DNA of 7,253 nt, from positions 1 to 7,253 of the forward strand of contig JALOPK010000165.1 of the NCBI GenBank assembly GCA_025453925.1, read 5' to 3'. The stretch's first letter is position 1. Each line of letters starts with the position of its first letter. Origin of the DNA: Candidatus Eiseniibacteriota bacterium. GTDB lineage: Bacteria > JAFGKV01. The position numbers and the translations under genes were made by a program. This document shows, piece by piece, positions 1-6,100 of this stretch. Under the pieces are notes generated by a model. It was not told where the DNA came from, made no database searches, and saw nothing but the letters and a program-made list of their open reading frames with translations.

Positions 1-353
1 TCCAGATCGTCACCCTCGGAGGCCTCGATCTCGGGGCAGATCACCGTGCGGAGCCCCAGGTTGATGGAGTTCTGCAGGAAGATTCGGGCGAAGGCTTTGG
101 CGACCACCACCAGTCCGGGGCCGTTCAGACAGGAGGCGGCCTGTTCGCGGGAAGATCCGCAGCCGAAGTTCCACCCGGCCACGATCACGCTGCCGGGGGC
201 CAGCTCCTTGTTCTTGATCTTCTTGTTGAACTCGGCATAGTCCGCGAAGGCGAACTGCGGAGTTTCCGTGGGGAGCACCGTGGCCATGAACCGCCCCGGG
301 TAGATGGTGTCGGTGCTGACGTCGTCGTCGAGTGTGAGGACTACCTTGGCCAT
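1..353 (-). CDS. Aconitase-family dehydratase small subunit (LeuD/DmdB-like), partial
   Basis: This is the swivelling small subunit of a two-subunit hydro-lyase of the 3-isopropylmalate dehydratase family. It should pair with the large subunit encoded immediately upstream to isomerise or (de)hydrate a substituted malate in the cytoplasm. The first 117 residues are visible; the 3' end lies beyond the left edge (family proteins are usually about 160-170 residues). The hallmark NFGCGSSREQA is at residues 62-72, followed by AKAFARIFLQNSINLGL (85-101), which matches the conserved AKSFARIF..NAIN.G block. The N-terminal substrate loop reads STDTIYPGRFMA (13-24), where LeuD proteins usually have a DTD.I.P.RYL pattern, so specificity may differ. 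The ATG at 353 lies 3 bases after the large-subunit stop and has AAGGAGGG (361-368) in front of it. Family is certain; substrate (isopropylmalate, dimethylmalate, citramalate or other) is not. Confidence 0.9.
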   Translation of the reverse strand, partial: MAKVVLTLDDDVSTDTIYPGRFMATVLPTETPQFAFADYAEFNKKIKNKELAPGSVIVAGWNFGCGSSREQAASCLNGPGLVVVAKAFARIFLQNSINLGLRTVICPEIEASEGDDL

Positions 354-356
354 GGT

Positions 357-1646
357 CTAGCCCTCCTTCCTTGGATCCGTGATGACGCCCGTGATGGCAG
401 AAGCGGCAGCCACCGCAGGCGAACACAGGTAGACTTCCGCATTGGGATTTCCCATGCGGCCTTTGAAGTTCCGGTTGGTGGTCGCAAGAGCGACCTCACC
501 GTCTCCCAGCGCCCCCTGATGCACGCCCAGGCAGCAGCCGCAGCCCGGGTTCACGATCACGGCGCCTGCATCCATCAAATGCTCCAGATAGCCCCTCTTC
601 AGCGCCTGCCTGTAGATCCGCCAGGTTGCCGGGAAGATCAGCATGCGCACACCGGAGGCGACCTTCCTGCCTCTCAGGATGTGGACGGCGTCTTCCAGAT
701 CATCCAGCCTGCCATTGGTGCAGGAGCCGATGACGATCTGGTTGAGTTTGGTGCCCGCGACATCCGTGACGGGCTTCACATTGTCCACCGTGTGGGGGCA
801 GGCGATCTGAGGCGCCAGCTCCGAGGCGTTGATCTCGATGACGCTGTCGTACTCCGCGTCGGGATCCGGCGTGACCATGTCCAGCTCATCGGTCACCCGG
901 GCCTCCTCCCGCAGGTAGTGACGTGTCTCGCCGTCCGCAGGCACGATGCCCGAGGTGGCCCCGGCCTCCACAGACATGTTGCAGAGCACCAGCCGGCCCG
1001 AGGTCGACATCCTCCGGATGGTCTCCCCGTGGAATTCGATCACGCGGTAGTTCGCGCCTTCGGCGGTAAGCTTGCCGATGAGGTGGAGAATCAGGTCCTT
1101 CGGCGCGACGTACTTGGGAAATCTCCCGTCCACGTCAACCTTGATGGTCGCCGGCACCTCGACATTCAGCACCGATCCCAGCGTCCACACGCTGGCCATC
1201 TCCGTGGCGCCGATGCCGAAGGAAAAGGCGCCCAACGCGCCGTGGCTGGTAGTATGGCTGTCGGTTCCCACCACGACGTAGCCGGGCCGGATGTAGCCAT
1301 TCTCGGGCAGGATCTGGTGACAGATCCCTCCCTGGTCCCCGCGAATGTCATGGAAGTTGGGGATGCCCTGCTTGGCCACGAACTCGCGAATCTTCCTCTG
1401 GTTGGTCGCGGTCTTCGAGCTCTCGGCCGGGACCCGGTGGTCGAAGATGATCACGATCTTTGTCGGATCCCAGACCTTCGCCTCCAGCCCGGTGCCCTTG
1501 TAGACCTCGTTGAACTGATTGATCACCAATGCCCCATTCTCGTGGGACATGGCCACGTCGACTTTGGGCTCGACCACATCGCCGACCTTGACGGACGGCT
1601 GACCCGTGGCCTTTGCCAGGATCTTCTGCACTACTGTCATTGCCAT
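357..1646 (-). CDS. Aconitase-family dehydratase large subunit (LeuC/DmdA-like; 3-isopropylmalate dehydratase family)
   Basis: Catalytic [4Fe-4S] large subunit of a two-subunit hydro-lyase, 429 residues, the usual length for the archaeal/thermophilic-type LeuC, homoaconitase and 2,3-dimethylmalate dehydratase branch (about 420). Visible motifs are FDHRVPA (69-75), GICHQILPE (107-115), GTDSHTTSHGALGAF (127-141), LCNMSVEAGA (221-230), GSCTNGR (307-313), PGCGCCLG (367-374) and TTNRNFKGRMGNP (389-401). Cluster ligands by family knowledge are Cys309, Cys369 and Cys372; Cys371 is an extra cysteine inside the CxxC pair. The ATG at 1646 is chosen because AAGGAG sits 7 bases upstream; the reading frame stays open to 1787 but that extension overlaps the lyase gene and has no family resemblance. 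The gene starts 11 bases after the lyase stop and ends 3 bases before the small subunit, so the three act as one operon. Leucine biosynthesis is possible, but the lyase neighbour favours a catabolic role on an alkylmalate or a methylcitrate-like acid. Confidence 0.92.
   Translation of the reverse strand: MAMTVVQKILAKATGQPSVKVGDVVEPKVDVAMSHENGALVINQFNEVYKGTGLEAKVWDPTKIVIIFDHRVPAESSKTATNQRKIREFVAKQGIPNFHDIRGDQGGICHQILPENGYIRPGYVVVGTDSHTTSHGALGAFSFGIGATEMASVWTLGSVLNVEVPATIKVDVDGRFPKYVAPKDLILHLIGKLTAEGANYRVIEFHGETIRRMSTSGRLVLCNMSVEAGATSGIVPADGETRHYLREEARVTDELDMVTPDPDAEYDSVIEINASELAPQIACPHTVDNVKPVTDVAGTKLNQIVIGSCTNGRLDDLEDAVHILRGRKVASGVRMLIFPATWRIYRQALKRGYLEHLMDAGAVIVNPGCGCCLGVHQGALGDGEVALATTNRNFKGRMGNPNAEVYLCSPAVAAASAITGVITDPRKEG
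361..368 (-). promoter_or_regulatory. Ribosome binding site of the small subunit, inside the large-subunit gene
   Basis: On the minus strand this reads AAGGAGGG, with 8 bases between GGAGG and the ATG at 353. It lies within the last codons of the large-subunit gene, so ribosomes finishing that gene would be positioned to start the small subunit. This supports translational coupling and equal production of the two subunits. Confidence 0.75.
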
Positions 1647-1653
1647 GGACACA

Positions 1654-1659
1654 CTCCTT
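1654..1659 (-). promoter_or_regulatory. Ribosome binding site of the large subunit, overlapping the lyase stop codon
   Basis: The minus strand reads TAAGGAG, so the lyase stop codon TAA is part of the Shine-Dalgarno sequence of the next gene, 7 bases before its ATG at 1646. This fixes the start of the large subunit and points to coupled translation of lyase and dehydratase. Confidence 0.75.
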
Positions 1660-2590
1660 ATCCGACAATCTTGCCGATGCCCTGATACTTGGCATCGAGG
1701 CGCGTCTTGGGGAGGAACTCGTTCTCCAGCGTGCGGTACTCCTTCAGGCCTACCGCATCGGTGTACTCCTCGAAGGATGTCACCCACTGACTCTGGCCGG
1801 GCAGGATCCCGGTCGGTGAGCTCTTCAGGGCCGTGAAGAAGCTCAGCATCGCTTTGTGTACGACGTGGATTGACGCCACGGGTATGGAGACCCGGCCGAC
1901 GCCCATCCGGGCCAGCTCCGGCAGGGGGATCAACTCGGTCTTCATGCCGGAGATGGCGTCCATCAGATTCACGGACAGAGGCCCCCTCACCTCATGCACC
2001 GCGCGCTCGACGTCTGCCTTGGTTCTGATGCCGTCGATGAACGCGAGGTCGGCGCCGGCCTCCAGGTACATGTTGCTGCGGCGGATGGCCTCATCCAGCC
2101 CCGCGATGGCAAACACATCGGTTCGCGCGTTGATGATGAAATCGGGATCGAGCCGCTCCCGGACCGCGACGCAGGCGCGCACCTTGCCTGCCATCTCCTC
2201 CGCAGGGATGACCTCTTTGCCTGCCATGTGGCCGCAGCGTTTGGGGAACACCTGATCCTCGATGTTCATGCCCGCCACGCCCATGCCGATAAGCCGCTCG
2301 GCGATCCACATCGCGTTGACGGCATTGCCGCCGCCGGTGTCAATGTCGGCCATGACGGGAATCCCAACCGCCTGGGCGATGTTCCAGGTCATGTCGAGCA
2401 CGTCTTTCATCTGCATGAGGCCGACGTCGGGCTTGCCGAGCACCGACGCCGCCAGACCATACCCTGAGATCTGGATGGCCTCGAAGCCGCACTTCTCGAT
2501 GATCCTGGCGGAGAACGCATCGTGGCAGCCGACCACGGCCACCGCCCTGCGTTCCATGATGGCCTTCCGCAGCACGGTTGTTCGTTGCAT
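1658..2590 (-). CDS. Isocitrate lyase/PEP mutase superfamily C-C lyase (2,3-dimethylmalate / 2-alkylmalate / methylisocitrate lyase-like)
   Basis: A 310-residue TIM-barrel enzyme expected to cleave a malate-like acid into a 2-oxo acid and a carboxylate (pyruvate plus propionate for dimethylmalate, pyruvate plus succinate for methylisocitrate). Superfamily signatures are ISGYGLAAS (41-49), ADIDTGGGN (81-89) with Mg-binding Asp82 and Asp84, NIEDQ (109-113) with Glu111, the gating-loop motif KRCGH (117-121) and INARTD (153-158). The catalytic Cys119 separates lyases from PEP mutase and phosphonopyruvate hydrolase, so a phosphonate role is unlikely despite the common label carboxyvinyl-carboxyphosphonate phosphorylmutase. 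The FPKRCGHM..K surroundings resemble the petal death protein/alkylmalate lyase group more than PrpB. The segment FIDGI (184-188) has Asp186 where PrpB-type enzymes have a substrate-binding Glu, which may alter specificity. The ATG at 2590 follows GAGGAGG with 5 bases between. First gene of the operon with the two dehydratase subunits. Family is sure; exact substrate is inferred from context. Confidence 0.9.
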   Translation of the reverse strand: MQRTTVLRKAIMERRAVAVVGCHDAFSARIIEKCGFEAIQISGYGLAASVLGKPDVGLMQMKDVLDMTWNIAQAVGIPVMADIDTGGGNAVNAMWIAERLIGMGVAGMNIEDQVFPKRCGHMAGKEVIPAEEMAGKVRACVAVRERLDPDFIINARTDVFAIAGLDEAIRRSNMYLEAGADLAFIDGIRTKADVERAVHEVRGPLSVNLMDAISGMKTELIPLPELARMGVGRVSIPVASIHVVHKAMLSFFTALKSSPTGILPGQSQWVTSFEEYTDAVGLKEYRTLENEFLPKTRLDAKYQGIGKIVG

Positions 2591-2625
2591 CGCATCCTCC
2601 TCGAAATCGGAATGTCCCGGCAGAG

Positions 2626-2653
2626 GGTATCCGCCGGAGGCAGCCCGTGTCAG
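2626..2653 (-). promoter_or_regulatory. Candidate promoter of the lyase-dehydratase operon
   Basis: On the minus strand CTGACA (2653-2648, five of six matches to TTGACA) is followed after 16 bases by GATACC (2631-2626), which matches TATAAT at three positions. Transcription would begin near 2619, giving a leader of roughly 30 bases with the GAGGAGG site. The position is sensible, but the -10 is weak and high-GC lineages use diverse sigma factors. Confidence 0.2.
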
Positions 2654-2846
2654 GTCGAGCCATCGTGGCCGAAGCCCTCTGGGAGGCGGAGTGCCTCTCG
2701 GCACGGAACCTGGGCACATTCCGCGTCCCGGACGGACATGATGACGTGCGCAGTGCAATGGCCGGAAGGGCGAGGAATCGTGCCCTCTAGTGCCGCAACC
2801 CCCATGGCGCGGAGGCGCGGGTTCCTGCACACTTGGTAAGGGGATG

Positions 2847-2875
2847 ATGTTCTGCCCGCGATGGCCGGGTGTCAA
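2847..2875 (-). promoter_or_regulatory. Alternative candidate promoter with perfect TTGACA
   Basis: The minus strand reads TTGACA (2875-2870) and, 17 bases later, GAACAT (2852-2847), with three matches to TATAAT. It lies directly after a small hairpin behind the upstream gene and about 260 bases before the lyase start, so it would give a long leader. Only the -35 is convincing. Confidence 0.18.
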
Positions 2876-2886
2876 CCCCTGCGGGG
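2876..2886 (-). terminator. Short hairpin after the cyclase gene, weak terminator candidate
   Basis: CCCC-TGC-GGGG forms a 4-bp stem with a 3-base loop, 10 bases after the stop codon of the signalling gene. There is no T-run after it on the minus strand, so it does not fit an intrinsic terminator well; termination may be incomplete or factor-dependent. Confidence 0.15.
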
Positions 2887-2896
2887 ACAAAGGGCG

Positions 2897-5821
2897 TTAG
2901 ACGCACTCCTCGCCGAGGGCGCGCCAGTCCAGGCTTCGACTACGCTCCTCGGCCGCCTGGGTCTCATCGACAGGCAGCTCGACGCGCCATTCGGCCAGAA
3001 GTTCTGCGGCCCATTGACCGATCGTATGGTCCGGCGGGGAGTGACTGATCGATGCCAGAATCTCGAGAGCGCGGGCGCATTCACCCTGTTCCCGGCGCAT
3101 CATTGCCACCACGATTAGGGCTCTCGCCTGCTCCGTGAGCTCGTGTCGTGCCGCGGCCTCGCGCAGGGCGGTTCGTGCGGTTGCTCGTGCGGTGTCCGGG
3201 CCATCCAGGCGAAGATCTGCCCATGCCGCCTGCACCTGGCATTCCAACGCAAGCTCGGTGCGGCCGAGCGCCTTTGCTTCTTCGATCCCGAGAGATGCCC
3301 ACTGGCGCGCTGCAGGGTAATCACCCCGATGGTTGGCGAGTCCGGCCAACCGCCCGGCGGTGCTCATGACCAGAGTCTTGTCACCCAGTTGCTTTCGAAT
3401 GCGCATGCTCTCCTCGAACAATGAGAGGGCATTCGCATAGTCCTTGCTCGCCACGTACACGTCCCCCAGCGCATCGCCGACGTGGCTGATCAGGGCCGGG
3501 TCACCATCTTCGATGCTCTGGCGCATGGCCCCTTCCAAGCGGCGACGTGCCTCCGCGGTATGTCCCATTTCGAGTTCCACAAGACCGAGGTTGCAGTGCA
3601 GGTATGCTCCAAGCCGGGCGGAAACCTCCTGGGGCGCCGCGTCGAGAGCCTCCAGGTGGAGGGAGCGAGCCTTCTCGTGGTCTCCACGCGCCGCGGCCAA
3701 GTGCCCCAGGCCGCTGAGCACAATGGCCAGCGAGCGAGGCTTGTTGACGCTTCGCCAGCACGAGGCGCTCATCTCGAAAGCACGCTGACTCCGCGTGAGT
3801 CTGCCTTGCATGAACCATAGCCTCCCCAATGTCTGCAGTGCCAACGCAACTTCCTCTTCGAGCTTGAGCCTCCTGGCGGTGCGCAATCCAGCTCGCAGCG
3901 TGCGGACCGCATCCCTCTCAGCGCAGGCGAGTGCCTGGAAGTGCCCCAATCTGATCTGTGCGCGGGCGCGGATCTCCTGTAGCGACTCTTCCGGCTGAGG
4001 AGCAGGCCGGCGCTCGGACGTAAGAGCCTCCGTCATCGACGTGAATGCCTCACAACCCTCGTCATCGCGACCTGGGACTCGATAGAACCAATAGAGTGGT
4101 TCCAGAAACGCGGAGATCGCAGGCACATCCTGCCGTTCCACGGCGATGTGCCAGGCGGCACGGATGTTGTCGATCTCCGTGGTGATTCGATCCCTGACGC
4201 TCTGCGATTCCGACCCCATCATCATGGCTCCCAACGCGGACACGAAGTTGGCGTAGTAGCGCATCAGATTGTCAGAGATCCCAATGGCGTCAGCTCCTGT
4301 TTCTTCGAGAAGCCGCCCCGCGTAGTGCCGGGTGAGCTCATGAAGCTCAAAGCGATCTTGGGCGGTCTGTTTCACCAATGATTTGTCCATGAGGGCGGCC
4401 AGGGTCTCCAGCATCACACCCGCGACTTCCCTGGCCGCTTCCACCGTGAACCCTCCCTTGAAGATGGAAAGCGCACGCAACGCCTTCTGCTCGGCCGGAG
4501 TCAGAAGTGAATAGGAATAGTCAAGCACCGCACCCAGACTCCGATGCCTCTCTGGGACGTCACGCAGGCGGTGATCCACAGCGAACGGCCCGGATTCCAG
4601 ATGCTCGGCGACAGCGACAAGGCCCAACGTTCGCACCCAGGAAGCTGAGAGCTCCAAGGCAAGAGGCAGGCCTTCCGTCAGGCGGCAGATGCGGAGGAGA
4701 GCCTCTCGCTCCTTCGGACCCAACTCCAGCGATCGATCCGAGCGCCGGCCGGCATCCAGGAACAACCTTGGTGCGTCGAACTCCTCGAAGGCGGGGTCAT
4801 CGACGCGGTCGGGGTAGGGCATTCCCTGCACCTCGTGGACGTATTCACCCTGCTGCAGGAGGCGCTCCCGCGAGGTCACCAGCAATCTGATCCGCGCGCA
4901 CTCGGCGAGAAGGCGCGCCAACAGCGGCAGCCCCGTCATCATGTGCTCGAAGTTGTCGAGGACGAGCAGAAGATCCTTGTCCGCGGCAAAGTTCACGAGC
5001 TGGTCTTCGAACGAGAGACCACCCCGGAACGCCAGCCGCAGCGACTCCGCCACCGCGGACACAAGCTGCTCACCCCCCGACACAGAGGCGAGTGGGACGA
5101 AGTACACGCCCCACGAGAACTCGTTCTCGAGCGAAGATGCGAGTTGGATGGCGAGCCGGGTCTTGCCGATTCCGCCCGGCCCTGCGAGCGTGAGGAGGCG
5201 TTGGCCAGGCTTCCCGAGAATTGCCCGCAGTTCCGTCAGCTCAGCTTCCCGGCCGATGAACGGTGTTGGTGGGGAAGGCAGCGTGCGTGGGTGCACCAGC
5301 GAAGTCCTCAGGGGTGGAAACACCGCCCGGGAAAACCCCGCCGTGAGCTGGTAAATGCGCTCGGGCTCGCCCAGATCCCCAAATGCGTGCAGGCCGAGGT
5401 CTGTCAAGGCCGCTGCAGGGGGGCACACGCCCTCGGCCAATGCCCGGGCCGTCACTACGATCTGTCCCCCCCACGCCGCCTCGGCCAGCCGGGCAGCCCG
5501 GTTCACGGGTGGACCGAAGAAGTCGTCAGCCCACCGCTGGGCAATCCCCGACGTGACCCCAATCTTCACGCGCAGTCCGCCGATGGAATCCCATGATTCG
5601 GCCTCGATACGCTGTTGGAAGTCCACCGCGAAGTCCAGCGCATTGCCCTGCTCGAATACCGCGAACACCCCATCGCCGGTATGCTTGACCACCCGGCCAC
5701 CGCGAGTTTCGACCAGGGCGGAAACCAGTGAATCATGTCTGCGCAGCGCCTCAGACATGGCGTCGCCATGTTCGTGCCAGAGGCGTGAGGAGCCTTCGAT
5801 GTCGGTGAAGACGAACTGCAT
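2897..5821 (-). CDS. Class III adenylate/guanylate cyclase - STAND NTPase - TPR protein
   Basis: A 974-residue soluble multidomain signalling protein. Residues 1-160 form a class III cyclase homology domain: FTDIEGSS (5-12, metal Asp7), VVKHTGDG (44-51, Lys46 and metal Asp50) and DFFGPPVNRAAR (100-111, Asp100, Asn107, Arg111). All residues expected for catalysis are present, so it probably makes cAMP or a related cyclic nucleotide. Residues about 185-500 form a STAND/NB-ARC-like NTPase: FIGRE (188-192), Walker A GPGGIGKT (214-221), Walker B LLLVLDNFEH (284-293), VTSRE (315-319) and GLPLALEL (384-391). Residues about 540-945 are helical with TPR-like repeats (for example 661-690, 741-770, 781-810), a likely sensor or partner-binding surface. 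No HTH or membrane segment is visible, so it differs from MalT/LuxR-type regulators. The ATG at 5821 is chosen because AAGGGG lies 5 bases upstream and FTDIEG is the family N-terminus; the frame also has an ATG at 5875 that would add 18 unconserved residues. Same strand as the downstream operon but 306 bases apart. Signal and targets are unknown. Confidence 0.9.
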   Translation of the reverse strand: MQFVFTDIEGSSRLWHEHGDAMSEALRRHDSLVSALVETRGGRVVKHTGDGVFAVFEQGNALDFAVDFQQRIEAESWDSIGGLRVKIGVTSGIAQRWADDFFGPPVNRAARLAEAAWGGQIVVTARALAEGVCPPAAALTDLGLHAFGDLGEPERIYQLTAGFSRAVFPPLRTSLVHPRTLPSPPTPFIGREAELTELRAILGKPGQRLLTLAGPGGIGKTRLAIQLASSLENEFSWGVYFVPLASVSGGEQLVSAVAESLRLAFRGGLSFEDQLVNFAADKDLLLVLDNFEHMMTGLPLLARLLAECARIRLLVTSRERLLQQGEYVHEVQGMPYPDRVDDPAFEEFDAPRLFLDAGRRSDRSLELGPKEREALLRICRLTEGLPLALELSASWVRTLGLVAVAEHLESGPFAVDHRLRDVPERHRSLGAVLDYSYSLLTPAEQKALRALSIFKGGFTVEAAREVAGVMLETLAALMDKSLVKQTAQDRFELHELTRHYAGRLLEETGADAIGISDNLMRYYANFVSALGAMMMGSESQSVRDRITTEIDNIRAAWHIAVERQDVPAISAFLEPLYWFYRVPGRDDEGCEAFTSMTEALTSERRPAPQPEESLQEIRARAQIRLGHFQALACAERDAVRTLRAGLRTARRLKLEEEVALALQTLGRLWFMQGRLTRSQRAFEMSASCWRSVNKPRSLAIVLSGLGHLAAARGDHEKARSLHLEALDAAPQEVSARLGAYLHCNLGLVELEMGHTAEARRRLEGAMRQSIEDGDPALISHVGDALGDVYVASKDYANALSLFEESMRIRKQLGDKTLVMSTAGRLAGLANHRGDYPAARQWASLGIEEAKALGRTELALECQVQAAWADLRLDGPDTARATARTALREAAARHELTEQARALIVVAMMRREQGECARALEILASISHSPPDHTIGQWAAELLAEWRVELPVDETQAAEERSRSLDWRALGEECV

Positions 5822-5893
5822 GGACGCCCCTTGAGAATGATGACCCGGGTCGGGATCCTTGTCCGTAGCGACCATTCCCTATGTCGAGCGAGT

Positions 5894-5905
5894 CTCCGGC
5901 CGGAG
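5894..5905. promoter_or_regulatory. 12-bp perfect palindrome, possible operator
   Basis: CTCCGGCCGGAG is perfectly self-complementary. It sits about 73 bases upstream of the cyclase start and overlaps the spacer and -10 of the weak minus-strand promoter candidate, a position typical of a repressor site. In GC-rich DNA such a palindrome can arise by chance, so the role is a guess. Confidence 0.2.
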
Positions 5906-6004
5906 CTATGCAAAGTCAAGATCTGCGATGCCGCCGCGCGTGTGATCGGGGTCCCGGGGATTCGGCATGCCTCTGCCGCCGGCGCGGCGCTCACACTCCT
6001 GTAC

Positions 6005-6028
6005 CGTTGCATCGAGAAGCCTGCAACG
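6005..6028. repeat. 7-bp inverted repeat with 10-base spacer upstream of tricorn gene
   Basis: CGTTGCA (6005-6011) and TGCAACG (6022-6028) are exact reverse complements separated by TCGAGAAGCC. The element lies 73-96 bases before the tricorn ATG. It could be a dimeric regulator site or a leader hairpin; no T-run follows, so it is not a terminator. Confidence 0.3.
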
Positions 6029-6065
6029 CGAAGTTCCACCCCCACCGAGTCGACCCTGCCATTCC

Positions 6066-6092
6066 CGCGCGTGTGTCGCGCGCTCCCGGGAG
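6066..6092 (+). promoter_or_regulatory. Leader hairpin and palindrome covering the tricorn ribosome binding site
   Basis: CGCGCG-TGTGT-CGCGCG (with flanks pairing 6066-6071 to 6077-6082) can form a 6-bp GC stem. Directly after it CTCCCGGGAG (6083-6092) is a perfect palindrome that contains most of the Shine-Dalgarno sequence GGGAGG (6088-6093), 7 bases before the ATG at 6101. Such pairing could mask the ribosome binding site. This is structure seen by eye, with no folding calculation. Confidence 0.3.
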
Positions 6093-6100
6093 GATTCCCC

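Larger units (their letters stand above)
2591..2896. other. Intergenic region between signalling gene and lyase operon
   Basis: No convincing gene was found in these 306 bases. The lyase reading frame stays open across most of it, but the encoded stretch is rich in Pro, Arg and Gly, resembles no family, and lies upstream of a good ribosome binding site, so it reads as open by base composition. The region should hold the operon's promoter and perhaps a terminator for the gene at 2897-5821. Besides the sites listed separately, there is a small hairpin GTGCC-TCTC-GGCAC at 2691-2704. Confidence 0.6.
5822..6100. other. Divergent intergenic region between cyclase and tricorn genes
   Basis: These 279 bases carry the control regions of two genes facing away from each other. 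On the minus strand TTGACT (5919-5914) with GAGACT (5896-5891) at 17 bases spacing is a weak promoter candidate for the cyclase gene. No clear -35/-10 pair was found on the plus strand for the tricorn gene. Several small dyad-symmetric elements lie here and are listed separately. Short open frames in the region look like accidents of high GC. Confidence 0.6.

Noticed and set aside
519-1685. 388-codon open frame on the plus strand opposite the dehydratase large subunit
   Set aside because: It lies antisense to a clearly conserved enzyme, encodes His/Arg/Asp-rich sequence with no family resemblance, and is explained by GC-rich codon use of the real gene.
1647-1787. 47-residue N-terminal extension of the dehydratase large subunit
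   Set aside because: The extension overlaps the conserved 3' end of the lyase gene, is not like any LeuC N-terminus, and a good AAGGAG precedes the internal ATG at 1646.
1658-2590. Phosphonate metabolism (PEP mutase / carboxyphosphonoenolpyruvate mutase) function for the lyase gene
   Set aside because: The KRCGH motif with catalytic Cys119 and the dehydratase neighbours indicate a C-C lyase; no phosphonate genes are present.
2522-2839. Plus-strand small ORFs across the lyase start and the intergenic gap
   Set aside because: They run into the lyase gene antisense, have no good ribosome binding site that I could see and encode no recognisable protein.
2591-2890. 100-residue N-terminal extension of the lyase
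   Set aside because: The encoded stretch is compositionally biased and unlike the family, whereas GAGGAGG precedes the ATG at 2590 where the family sequence begins.
2897-5821. LuxR/MalT-type or SARP-type transcription factor
   Set aside because: No helix-turn-helix is visible at either end; the N-terminus is a cyclase domain and the C-terminus ends shortly after the TPR-like region.
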